A DNA stretch of 8,984 bases from Chloroflexota bacterium (GCA_003695215.1 RFIM01000123.1:1-8984); one strand, 5' to 3'. Counted from the stretch's first letter, positions 1 to 6,978 are shown. Program-made: numbers and translations. Notes: generated by a model not told the origin, from the letters alone.

Positions 1-634
1 AAAACGGGCGCGGGAAGAGCGCCAAGTTCAGCGTCGGCAACAGGCGTTCGTACTCGAAATGCAGGTAGGAGAGATCGGCGCGGACGATGATGCGCGCTTG
101 CCGATTCGAATTGCAATGATCGCGCGCATCCATCGCCAAGGCGAAGTTTTGGCGCGCCCGATCCGTCCTGATGGCGCTCAGCGGCAACGGCACAGCTACC
201 GTCTGCGGCGCTTCCATGCTGGTGCTGAAAGAAGCCTCGTAGATCAGCTGATTGTTCAAGCGGATTTCGAAGCGCGTGACAGGCATGATATCTGGCACAG
301 CTGCTTCGGCGCCGCTCTCCACGAACTGCAGGTTCAAGTACAAGACGTTGTTGCCCGCCAAGCGCCAATTGTCAGGCACCTCAAAGCTGAACTGCGCTGA
401 GCCTTGTGGCGAGAGAATCTCAAGGTTGCGCACATTCAGGCTCGCTAAAGCGAACTCCTGGGCGATCAGCGCGCCGCCGATAGGCGTCGGCATAGGCGTG
501 CTGAGCAGCGGCCGAGTCGGCGTCGGCGTGGCAGCGCTGGACGAGAGCGGCGCCGATAGCGCCAAGGCCAGGCACAAGATGAGCAGAGCACTCAGGAAGC
601 GCAGAGTAGCAGAGACGTTTCTCACGTTTTTCAT
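1..634 (-). CDS. BcsB-like exported polysaccharide protein, second paralogue (3' end cut off by window edge)
   Basis: Only the first 211 residues are visible; the reading frame is still open at the left edge. The N-terminus is a signal peptide: a basic start (MKNVRN) then a hydrophobic core of about 18 residues, ending near ALSAPLSSSA. A short Thr-Pro stretch (ATPTPTRP) follows. From about residue 45 it aligns well with the first carbohydrate-binding-like domain of the upstream gene: ASLNVRNLEI, FSFEVPDNW and DARDHC in this gene match AAFNVRDIEL, FSFRVPDNW and DGRDQC in the neighbour. The visible part ends at LALFPRPV, matching the neighbour's LSLYPRPF, where the first flavodoxin-like domain should begin. 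In BcsB proteins this region is the extracytoplasmic partner of the cellulose synthase BcsA and guides the emerging chain. The start is uncertain: AAGG touches the ATG at 634, while a GTG three codons later has better spacing. The BcsB-family call is good; the substrate is unknown. Confidence 0.82.
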   Translation of the reverse strand, partial: MKNVRNVSATLRFLSALLILCLALALSAPLSSSAATPTPTRPLLSTPMPTPIGGALIAQEFALASLNVRNLEILSPQGSAQFSFEVPDNWRLAGNNVLYLNLQFVESGAEAAVPDIMPVTRFEIRLNNQLIYEASFSTSMEAPQTVAVPLPLSAIRTDRARQNFALAMDARDHCNSNRQARIIVRADLSYLHFEYERLLPTLNLALFPRPF

Positions 635-655
635 CCTTGTTGTAAGGTCATGATG

Positions 656-695
656 GCGCGAGACGGGCGCATAGCCTGCACAATCCGTCTCGCGC
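656..695 (-). other. Perfect 11-bp inverted repeat between the two bcsB-like genes
   Basis: GCGCGAGACGG at 656-666 is exactly complementary to CCGTCTCGCGC at 685-695, with an 18-base loop between. It fills most of the 70-base gap between the upstream bcsB-like stop (705) and the downstream start (634). No run of T follows the stem on the minus strand, so a simple Rho-independent terminator is unlikely. An intercistronic RNA stem that stabilises the upstream message or tunes the level of the second paralogue is more plausible, but this is inference. Confidence 0.6.
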
Positions 696-704
696 AGGCG
701 CCGC

Positions 705-3011
705 TCACCAGCTGGCGACTGTCGGCGTCGGCGTCGGTGTTCGGCTTGGCGTGACCGTGAAGACGGGCACAGGTGTGGCCGTGCTGCTGCCGATAGCAGC
801 TGTAGCCAATGGGCGCGGCTCGTTAGTGGCAGTTGGCTGTAGGCTGAAGGTCTCGCGCGTGCGCGTGTTGATCGTCCACAGCTGGGTTGGGCTAGCGTAG
901 ATCACATTGCCGTTCAAGTTAACGGTTCGGCGCTCAACCAAGGCGCGCACGGCGCTCTCCACGCCGACATCGCCTGTGCCGCTGATGATCAACAGCGCGC
1001 GCTGTGGCGAACCAGGCGCCGCGATCAGCTGCAGCACGCCGATGTCATAGCCAGGCGGCAAGCGATAGACAACTGAGTCCAGCACTTGCTGCAGCGCATC
1101 GCCTTCGGCTTGGAACGGCTGCGGCAAGAGCGCGTTATGCGCACGGATGAAAGCATTGCGGCTCGGCCTGCCCAGCGCAATGATGTGATAAGCGCTCCGA
1201 TCTACTTCAGGCGGCACATCGCCCAAGCTGACTCGCGGCACAAAGCGCGTCTTGGTCGTCACAGAGCTGCCCAAGAAGGCCATCAAGCGCAGCATCTGCC
1301 CGATCGCTTCAGCGTTCGGCGATTCGGGCAGCACGAACCAAACATCGCGCAGATCGCTCAGGCGATTGAACGGCGATGGAAAGCCGCTCAGCAGCGGCAC
1401 GCGCACAGGCGAGTCGTCTGGGCGGCGCGGCAAGTAGAACGCGCTCTCTGGGCGCGGCAGGAGCCAGACGATCACGTTCGGTAGGATTTCACAAGCGCGC
1501 GTATCCACCAAACCAGAGGAATCGACTTGAAGGATCAGCGTGTTTTGCGCGCCGCTGATCACGCTGAAAGGCGGAATGCGCGCTTTGAGCTGTGTGATGC
1601 GCTCGCCTGTGCGCGGATTGCGCAAGAAGGTGCTGTTAAGCGGCGTGTCGTTCATGAAAACTGTGAGCGTTGCGTTGGCTTCGGCGAGCGTGTCGGAGTA
1701 GTCGAAGCGCAAATCCAGCATGGCGTCGTCGGTCAGCACAACGCCCTCAGGCAAGGTGAAGACAATCTCGCCGAATTGCAAGCCTGCGCCATAGATCGGC
1801 GCGTTGATATAGCCCAGATCAGCAAAGGTGACGCGCTCAGCCAAGACGGCGTCTCTATCAGCTGTCGGCGCCTCGTTGACTTGCGAGACAAGCGCCACAG
1901 GGCCGCCCAAGCCAATCACAGACGGCGGGCCGCTCAGCACCTGGATCGCCTTGCGAAAGCCTTCAGCCGTCTGCGCTGTGACAGCGATGATCGCTGTGTT
2001 CGGATTGTTCGGATTCAAGATGATCTGCGCTAGGCCGTCATCGGGCGCGATGCGCGTGCTGCCGACACTCAAGCTGCCATCAGCGTTCAAGCGTGTCGGG
2101 AAGCGCCCTGCAGCGTAAGCGGCATCAATGGCGGCATGCTTGCCGATCTGTCCAATCCAAAGTTGGTTCAATTGACGATCAGCATCAGTCAGGGCATCGG
2201 CGCGCACAGCGTACATGCGCAGGCGGTTGCGCGTCAGAGCGCCTAAGGCGGCCGCAAGGCTGGCTGCAGCCTCGTAGTCGAGCGCCTCAGGCTGAGCGGG
2301 CAGCACAAAGACGACCGTCTCGCCAAGCACGGCAGGCGTGCTATTGTAGAATGGGCGCGGGTAAAGTGAGAGATCAAGCGGCGGCGGCAACAGGCGGTAC
2401 TGGAAGGCGATAGCTGAGGTTGCTGCAGCAATGCGCAGGCGCGATTCGAGGCCTTGCAAGCACTGATCGCGTCCGTCGAGAATCAGCTGGATGTTGTGAT
2501 CGCGCTGGGTAGCGTCGCCCATGATCTCGACGGGCAACGGCACTTCAATCAGGCGGCGGCCTGTGGCGCTAGCAGGCAGGTTGATCGTCGCGATTGGCAC
2601 ATTATCAAGGCGCACGCGCAAGACGACTGGCGGCGGTGCCACAGGTGTGGCCATCTCAGCGGCTACGATCAGGGCGTAGTCTAGATCGAGCTGCAAGATG
2701 TTGGCGCCGCTTGCCAGCCAATTATCAGGCACGCGGAACGAGAAGCGGCTGGCGCTCTGTGGCGTGCTCAGCTCGATATCGCGCACATTGAAAGCAGCGA
2801 GGCTGATGCTCTGCGCGAGTAGCACAGGCTCAGGCAATGCGGTCGGCTGTGCAGTCAGCAGGCTGCGCGGCGTCGGCGTGAGGGTCGGCGTGATAGGCGT
2901 CGCTGTTGGCGGATTCTGTAGTGCGCTCAGGCGCGCAGGCGGCACAGCCCACACCAGAGCCATGGCGCTGAAAGCGGCTAGGATAGCCAGCAAAAACGGC
3001 AACTTCTTCAT
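705..3011 (-). CDS. BcsB-like protein (cellulose synthase regulatory-subunit family), complete
   Basis: This 768-residue exported protein starts with a signal peptide (MKKLPFLL plus hydrophobic core to about residue 23) and a Thr-Pro linker (about 34-60). The family layout of BcsB can be followed. A beta-rich binding domain spans about 70-208 (FNVRDIEL, VPDNW, DGRDQC). A first flavodoxin-like domain spans about 212-375 (LYPRPF, VVFVLPAQPE, LWIGQIG). A second binding domain spans about 393-530 (VTFADLGY, TLTVFMND, CEILPN). A second flavodoxin-like domain spans about 538-715 (VWFVLPESPNAEAIGQ, YHIIALGRPSRN, LIISGTG). The C-terminus is a Thr-Pro-rich tail (about 725-768, ending TVASW) with no hydrophobic anchor, unlike proteobacterial BcsB. 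The start is firm: GAGGAG at 3020-3025 lies 8 bases before ATG, and TGATG overlaps the upstream stop by one base. BcsB acts outside the cytoplasmic membrane with the BcsA synthase, which is not in view. The real polymer need not be cellulose. Confidence 0.88.
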   Translation of the reverse strand: MKKLPFLLAILAAFSAMALVWAVPPARLSALQNPPTATPITPTLTPTPRSLLTAQPTALPEPVLLAQSISLAAFNVRDIELSTPQSASRFSFRVPDNWLASGANILQLDLDYALIVAAEMATPVAPPPVVLRVRLDNVPIATINLPASATGRRLIEVPLPVEIMGDATQRDHNIQLILDGRDQCLQGLESRLRIAAATSAIAFQYRLLPPPLDLSLYPRPFYNSTPAVLGETVVFVLPAQPEALDYEAAASLAAALGALTRNRLRMYAVRADALTDADRQLNQLWIGQIGKHAAIDAAYAAGRFPTRLNADGSLSVGSTRIAPDDGLAQIILNPNNPNTAIIAVTAQTAEGFRKAIQVLSGPPSVIGLGGPVALVSQVNEAPTADRDAVLAERVTFADLGYINAPIYGAGLQFGEIVFTLPEGVVLTDDAMLDLRFDYSDTLAEANATLTVFMNDTPLNSTFLRNPRTGERITQLKARIPPFSVISGAQNTLILQVDSSGLVDTRACEILPNVIVWLLPRPESAFYLPRRPDDSPVRVPLLSGFPSPFNRLSDLRDVWFVLPESPNAEAIGQMLRLMAFLGSSVTTKTRFVPRVSLGDVPPEVDRSAYHIIALGRPSRNAFIRAHNALLPQPFQAEGDALQQVLDSVVYRLPPGYDIGVLQLIAAPGSPQRALLIISGTGDVGVESAVRALVERRTVNLNGNVIYASPTQLWTINTRTRETFSLQPTATNEPRPLATAAIGSSTATPVPVFTVTPSRTPTPTPTVASW
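721..738. repeat. GTCGGC hexamer repeats coding the Thr-Pro tail
   Basis: Three near-identical 6-base units (GTCGGC, GTCGGC, GTCGGT) encode Pro-Thr repeats at the C-terminal end of the BcsB-like protein. Shorter copies of the same hexamer occur in the Thr-Pro linkers near the N-termini of both paralogues (516-527 and around 2870-2885). Such tracts can change length by slippage without breaking the frame. Confidence 0.5.
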
Positions 3012-4585
3012 CAGAGTTTCTCCTCAACACGCGCAGCGGCTATGCGCAGATTATGTTCGCGCAGCAAGGCGCGCCGCCGATTCATCATGGCTTCAGAGAG
3101 CACGCTTGCGCTCGCCGCTAAGGCGAACATGATCCACAAGTAACGGGCATAGTCAGCGTGCAGGAAAATGCTGGTGATCAAGTATGAGACCACGCCCAGC
3201 TGCAAGGATGCTGTCCACGCGGCCAGGTCAGGCCGATCTAGCTCGCGGAATTGGCGGCGCGCGCGCGCTGTGCTCACGAAGAGCATCAACAGGATGCCGC
3301 CAAAAGAGAGCAAGCCTAACATGCCCATCTCAGCGGCTAGCTCTAGATATAGGCTATGCGCTTGCCGATCCTCAAGGCGTGGGTCCAAGCCGAGCATTGA
3401 GGAATACTCGACGTATAGCTCTTGATAGTTGCGCTTGCCGACGCCGAGAATCGGATTCTCCGTGAACATCTGCATGGCGATGATCATCTCGCTAGATCGA
3501 CCGCGAAAGGAGGCTTCAGTTTGTGCAGCTGCGTTGCTTGGCAAGGCTTCGCCAAGCGTCAGGACGCGATCGATGTAATTGCTGGGCAGGATTGGCAACA
3601 AGATGGCGATCAGCGCGGCGCCGACGAAGGCTGTGCGCACTAAGTTGTACTTACGATCTATCACCAGCAAGCCAAGCACTACAATCAACGCCAAGAAGCC
3701 GCCGCGCGAGTAGGTGAAGATCGCTGCGCCGACGATCAGCACAGTGCAGAGCGCGCCGAGCAGCCGCGCCACTTGCGTCGTGCCTGTCAGCATGCGGTAA
3801 GCTGCTAGCGGGAAGATCATCAGCAGGATTTGGGCATAGAAATTCGGATCGTCGAGCGGACCAGTCACGCGCACGTCATCTACGCTACCGACGATCTGAT
3901 GAACGCCCGACTTCGCCAAGCCGAAGAAAGTGTTCTCAGTATCGCCTGTGAAGGTATGGTACCAGCTCAAGCTGGCAATGAACGCTGCGCTGAGAATCAG
4001 CGCCCACAGGACTGTCCTGAAGCTCTGTTCCTCATCGCACAGCTGCACCATGATGATCAGAATGGCGAAGTCCTTCAACCAGTCAATCAGCCGATCGAGC
4101 GCGGCGGATTGATTGGCGGCAGCGAACAGCACAGACATGGTCGCTACAACGCCGTAGACGACCATAGAGGCTTCCACGCCACGAAAGACCAGCGGCTTGC
4201 GTTTGAGGACGATTCGATTCGCCAAAACGCTGACTAGAATCAGCGCGATCAGCGGCTGATTGATCTTCGGGATGCCGAAGCTCACTTCTAGCGCGTCGGA
4301 GAGATTCATATAGGTGAAGATGGCGAGGATGTACAAGCCCATCTGTGGGCGCAAGACGACCCATAGCGCTACGAAAGCGCCGATCACGCCACCTGCGATC
4401 AGGAAAGCTGAGGCAGTCGTCGCCATCAAGTAATTGGCGACGATGACTGCGATCAAGCCGAGCGTGAAGACCAGCATTGGCAGCAGTGCATCTAGAGTAG
4501 CATGGCGCCGCAAGAAGCGACGCACGCCGAAGATGCCCTGATTGAGCGCGGCGTAGCCGTTTTTTGGCAGCGTCCTTGTGCTCAT
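3011..4585 (-). CDS. O-antigen ligase/polymerase family (Wzy_C) integral membrane protein
   Basis: This 524-residue polytopic protein has roughly ten to twelve hydrophobic segments spread from about residue 33 to 498, and a basic cytoplasmic C-terminus. Family motifs of the Wzy/WaaL superfamily are visible in order: TGPLDDPNFYA (241-251), TYSRGG (291-296), NPILGVG (377-383) and AHSLYLELAAEMG (409-421). The large loop before the last motif (about 333-415) carries an Arg-rich stretch and the conserved His410. Members transfer or polymerise lipid-linked glycan units on the outer face of the membrane. Placed directly after a Wzz-type co-polymerase, this one is more likely a polymerase than a ligase, but sequence alone does not separate the two. 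Its ATG overlaps the upstream TGA (ATGA) and lacks an obvious own Shine-Dalgarno, so translation is probably coupled. The next gene overlaps its stop by one base. Confidence 0.88.
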   Translation of the reverse strand: MSTRTLPKNGYAALNQGIFGVRRFLRRHATLDALLPMLVFTLGLIAVIVANYLMATTASAFLIAGGVIGAFVALWVVLRPQMGLYILAIFTYMNLSDALEVSFGIPKINQPLIALILVSVLANRIVLKRKPLVFRGVEASMVVYGVVATMSVLFAAANQSAALDRLIDWLKDFAILIIMVQLCDEEQSFRTVLWALILSAAFIASLSWYHTFTGDTENTFFGLAKSGVHQIVGSVDDVRVTGPLDDPNFYAQILLMIFPLAAYRMLTGTTQVARLLGALCTVLIVGAAIFTYSRGGFLALIVVLGLLVIDRKYNLVRTAFVGAALIAILLPILPSNYIDRVLTLGEALPSNAAAQTEASFRGRSSEMIIAMQMFTENPILGVGKRNYQELYVEYSSMLGLDPRLEDRQAHSLYLELAAEMGMLGLLSFGGILLMLFVSTARARRQFRELDRPDLAAWTASLQLGVVSYLITSIFLHADYARYLWIMFALAASASVLSEAMMNRRRALLREHNLRIAAARVEEKL

Positions 4586-5859
4586 TGCTTGTCGCGCTCG
4601 TCAGCGGCCTCTTGGCGCAGCTCCACAGTGCGCGCCGTCGGCATAGCGCTCTCTTCCAGCAGCTGATCCAGCTCGTCAGTGGTGAAGGGCATGTTCGGGT
4701 CGCCCTCAAGCGGCTCCATCACGGCGCTCTCGGCCTCAAGGGCGAAGGGCTGCGCCGAAGTGCGGATCAAGTGCAGGCTGTTCTCGCCTTCCTGGCGCGC
4801 CAAGCGCAGCGCCTCGTTGGCTTTGGTCAGCATGGCTTGCAGGTCCAACGAGCCGCCACTGTTCTCGACAATGCCCGAGTTGACCATGAAATTAGCGATG
4901 TACTGGTCGACATTGAAGGTGTGCGTGCGGATATCCTGGTGTAGCTTCTCGAGCAGGCGCTGCGCTTCATGGCCGGGCGTCTCAGGCAGCAGGATCGCAA
5001 AAGTGTGCCGCCCGAGATAGGCGATCAGGTCACCGGCGCGGATTTTATCCTGCAGGCGTAGCGCCGCAGCGCGCAAGAGCAAATCCTCGACGTTCTCAGG
5101 CAGGAGCGAGAAATCTTCGGTCGGGGTCAGGCGCAAGAAGGCCAGGCTCAACGGGCGATTGCGCGAGCGCGCACGGTTGATCTCCTCGATCAAGCGCAGC
5201 TGGAAGTACCGCTCATTGTAGATGCCGAGCTTAGGATGCCGAATGGAAGCCATCTCAAGGCGCTCCACAGGGCTGCGCAGGTATTCCAGCACAAAGGCCA
5301 AGCCGACGCCCAACACAAAGCCGACCATGCCGCCGAGGATACCTTGCTGTGCGCGATTGCCAGGCGCCTCTTGCACCTCAGGCGGATCGAGCTCCTCTAA
5401 GCCGACGAAACTGTAGAGCTGACCTGCCCGCGCCGTCCCTGCGACGCCAATTGCCTCAGCCAAACGGCCAACCAACGAAGCGTTCGGCCCGCGCACAATG
5501 ACCATGATCACATTCGACTCAGGCAGGACATTGCAATTGACGCTGTAGAGCTCCCAGTCGATGACAGCAGGATCGATATTGCCGATCTGCATGGCGCGAT
5601 CGATCACTGAGCGGCTTTTCATCACCTCGCAGTAGGTCACAAACAAGCGTTGCCGCCCTGTGAACGTATCGAGCGCGTAGAGCGTATCGCCGACGCTCGT
5701 CAAGCCTTCGCCCAGCCGCGTGACGTAGGTGGCCGTGGATTGATAGACCAGCGGGCGCGAATAGCTCCAGAACATGGCGAGCGTGAGCGAGATCAAGGTC
5801 AGTGGCACAATTAGCCACCAACGCTTGAGCAGAATCTGCAGGTAGAGCCGAAGTTCCAT
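4582..5859 (-). CDS. Wzz-type polysaccharide co-polymerase fused to a degenerate GGDEF domain
   Basis: This 425-residue protein has the Wzz layout: a short cytoplasmic start (MELRLYLQILLKRW), a first membrane helix (about 14-33), an extracytoplasmic loop (about 34-172), a Pro-containing stretch (EELDPPEVQEAPG) and a second helix (about 173-193). Proteins of this type set glycan chain length with a Wzy polymerase, which is the next gene. Instead of the tyrosine-kinase domain sometimes found here, residues about 205-365 form a GGDEF-like domain. HPKLGIYNERYF (208-219) matches the usual DxLTGLxNRRxF, and KANEALRLARQEGEN (346-360) matches the ADxALYxAK region. The signature is GRHTF (283-287) rather than GGDEF, and the usual metal-binding Asp region reads FLRLTPTEDF, so cyclase activity is not expected. 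An RxxD motif (R274-D277) sits exactly five residues before the signature, as in c-di-GMP inhibitory sites. An acidic tail ends the protein. AAGGA lies seven bases before ATG. This is the first gene of the operon. Confidence 0.85.
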   Translation of the reverse strand: MELRLYLQILLKRWWLIVPLTLISLTLAMFWSYSRPLVYQSTATYVTRLGEGLTSVGDTLYALDTFTGRQRLFVTYCEVMKSRSVIDRAMQIGNIDPAVIDWELYSVNCNVLPESNVIMVIVRGPNASLVGRLAEAIGVAGTARAGQLYSFVGLEELDPPEVQEAPGNRAQQGILGGMVGFVLGVGLAFVLEYLRSPVERLEMASIRHPKLGIYNERYFQLRLIEEINRARSRNRPLSLAFLRLTPTEDFSLLPENVEDLLLRAAALRLQDKIRAGDLIAYLGRHTFAILLPETPGHEAQRLLEKLHQDIRTHTFNVDQYIANFMVNSGIVENSGGSLDLQAMLTKANEALRLARQEGENSLHLIRTSAQPFALEAESAVMEPLEGDPNMPFTTDELDQLLEESAMPTARTVELRQEAADERDKQ

Positions 5860-5917
5860 GATGTTTCCTTAACTTGGCATGCAAGAAGAACGCTCGTCTC
5901 TGAGCGCTCCAGATCGC

Positions 5918-5923
5918 ATTATA
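5918..5923 (-). promoter_or_regulatory. Candidate -10 box of the polysaccharide operon promoter
   Basis: A perfect TATAAT reads on the minus strand, about 59 bases before the co-polymerase start codon. It would give a leader of roughly 50 bases. At 16-18 base spacing there is no TTGACA-like hexamer (the 17-base position reads GCTCGC), so an activator may be needed. A short GC-rich hairpin (CGCTC at 5891-5895 with GAGCG at 5902-5906) lies in the predicted leader. Confidence 0.45.
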
Positions 5924-5947
5924 AGGCATAAGCGTATGAAGCGAGCG

Positions 5948-5982
5948 CCTTTTCACACTTTTTTCACAGTGTGACCAAAAGG
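5948..5982 (-). promoter_or_regulatory. TTTTCACA repeats and dyad upstream of the operon promoter
   Basis: TTTTCACA occurs twice on the plus strand, at 5950-5957 and 5961-5968, exactly 11 bases apart. A TGTGA in the opposite orientation (5970-5974) makes TCACAGTGTGA a near-perfect palindrome. The repeats sit about 40-57 bases before the predicted transcript start, the usual place for an activator. The same stretch can fold as RNA: TCACACT with AGTGTGA, plus CCTTT with AAAGG outside. It lies just after the HEAT gene stop, so a weak transcript-end structure is an alternative reading. No clear T run follows it. Confidence 0.4.
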
Positions 5983-5994
5983 TGCAATGCTTTT

Positions 5995-6930
5995 TTATGA
6001 GCTGTGAGGTTTTTCAGGCTCAGAGGTGCTAGAGGCTAGGTCCAACCGACTCAGGGCAGCCGTTCGGCGTGGCTCGGGCGGCGGAAGAGGTGGCAGCGGG
6101 CGCGTATCGACCTTGCGATCGGTCAGCTTGGCAGGCGGCTCAGGCAGGTTGGCCGACGCAGCAGTTGTAGGCGCCTTTTCGGCATCGCCGGCTTGCAGCG
6201 TGCCTGTTGGCGTGCGCAGACGCCCTGTGCTGCTGTGCGTTGCATTGGCAGCTTCGGGCAATTGACGGGCCTCGAAGCGCTTGGCAGCTAGAACAGCTTC
6301 AGGCGTGCCAATGTGCTTGAGCGCTGCAGCTGCTGTGCGCGCTACGATCGGCGAAGGGTCTTGCAACGCCTTGATCAGCGGCTCGGTTGCCCAAACAGCC
6401 CTGAGCTGCCCTAGCACAGCGGCCGCGTTGCGCCGCACTTGCCAATCATCACGGCGCAAGGCTGCCAAAAGCGTGACCACAGCTGGCGCGCTCTCCAGCT
6501 TCAGCAACGCCTCAGCTGCAGCAAGGCGCACTTTGGCAGGCTGCATCAGATTGCGGAAGATCATCACTAACGGCTCGACAGCGCTGCGATCGCCCAGCTG
6601 GCCGAGCGCCTCGCAAGCCGTGATCACGTCATCAGAGCGCACACTGTTGAGCATCTTGATCAAACCGCGCACATCGCGATTCTTGATCATGCTCTCCACG
6701 TGCAGGTCATGATCCAGGTACTGTAGCGCTGCTGAGATCGCCGCGTGGACCTGCCAGTCGTTCTCCACAGCCAGCTGAGCTTGCAGCGCTGGCACCGCTT
6801 GCCACGCGCCTAAGGCGCGCAACGCCGCCACTGCGCCACGCCGTATGACAGGATCAGCGTGGCGCAATGCCGCGATCAGCCCGTCAATATCTCGTTTGGT
6901 CTGCAAAAGCCAGATATTTGGTGCAGCCAT
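5995..6930 (-). CDS. HEAT-repeat (PBS-lyase-like) protein with disordered Pro/Thr-rich tail
   Basis: Of 311 residues, about 1-218 form an array of roughly six alpha-helical HEAT repeats of about 30 residues. Recurrent features are DPVIRRGAVAALRALG, KVRLAAAEALLKL, DWQVRRNAAAVLGQL and PIVARTAAAALKHIG. The opening (PNIWLLQTKRDIDGLIAALRH) is typical of HEAT proteins common in Chloroflexota and Cyanobacteria. From about residue 222 the chain becomes low-complexity, rich in Pro, Thr, Ser and Ala (RLRTPTGT, PLPPLPPPEP), and is likely disordered. There is no signal peptide or membrane segment, so it should be cytoplasmic. Such arrays usually act as protein-binding scaffolds; no enzyme residues can be assigned and the partner is unknown. 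GAGG at 6941-6944 lies about ten bases before ATG. It is in the same direction as the polysaccharide operon but separated from it by 135 bases containing a separate promoter. Confidence 0.85.
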   Translation of the reverse strand: MAAPNIWLLQTKRDIDGLIAALRHADPVIRRGAVAALRALGAWQAVPALQAQLAVENDWQVHAAISAALQYLDHDLHVESMIKNRDVRGLIKMLNSVRSDDVITACEALGQLGDRSAVEPLVMIFRNLMQPAKVRLAAAEALLKLESAPAVVTLLAALRRDDWQVRRNAAAVLGQLRAVWATEPLIKALQDPSPIVARTAAAALKHIGTPEAVLAAKRFEARQLPEAANATHSSTGRLRTPTGTLQAGDAEKAPTTAASANLPEPPAKLTDRKVDTRPLPPLPPPEPRRTAALSRLDLASSTSEPEKPHSS

Positions 6931-6970
6931 CGCGTGCGTTCCTCAGCAGGGCATACAGTATTCACTTCAG

Positions 6971-6976
6971 ATTATA
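6971..6976 (-). promoter_or_regulatory. Candidate -10 box for the HEAT-repeat gene
   Basis: A second perfect TATAAT reads on the minus strand in the 48-base gap between the dehydrogenase-like stop (6979) and the HEAT gene ATG (6930). It would place the transcript start about 35 bases before the ATG. As at the polysaccharide promoter, no convincing -35 is present at 16-18 bases. Read-through from the upstream gene is also possible. Confidence 0.35.
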
Positions 6977-6978
6977 AC

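Noticed and set aside
1527..2033. Open plus-strand frame of 168 codons antisense to the BcsB-like gene
   Set aside because: It lies wholly opposite a well-supported gene, has no ribosome site, and its composition (Arg, Ala, Gln, His rich) is what the opposite strand of GC-biased codons gives by chance.
3830..4237. Plus-strand frame of 135 codons opposite the Wzy-like gene
   Set aside because: Antisense shadow of a membrane protein gene; no recognisable domain and no Shine-Dalgarno.
4582..5859. Active diguanylate cyclase
   Set aside because: The signature is GRHTF and the expected metal-binding Asp residues are absent, so catalysis is not credible despite the fold match.
5860..5917. c-di-GMP riboswitch in the leader of the polysaccharide operon
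   Set aside because: The predicted leader is only about 50 bases, too short for a GEMM-type aptamer, and no matching conserved core was seen.
5964..5974. CRP/FNR-type operator (TCACAGTGTGA)
   Set aside because: CRP sites are TGTGA-N6-TCACA. Here the half-sites face the other way with one base between, so the family cannot be assigned.
5948..5982. Rho-independent terminator of the HEAT gene
   Set aside because: The stem is interrupted by a three-base bulge and is followed by GC-rich sequence, not a T run on the minus strand.
6583..6592. GCGATCGC (HIP1-like cyanobacterial motif)
   Set aside because: I noticed only a single copy in the window, so there is no HIP1-like enrichment and no support for a cyanobacterial origin.
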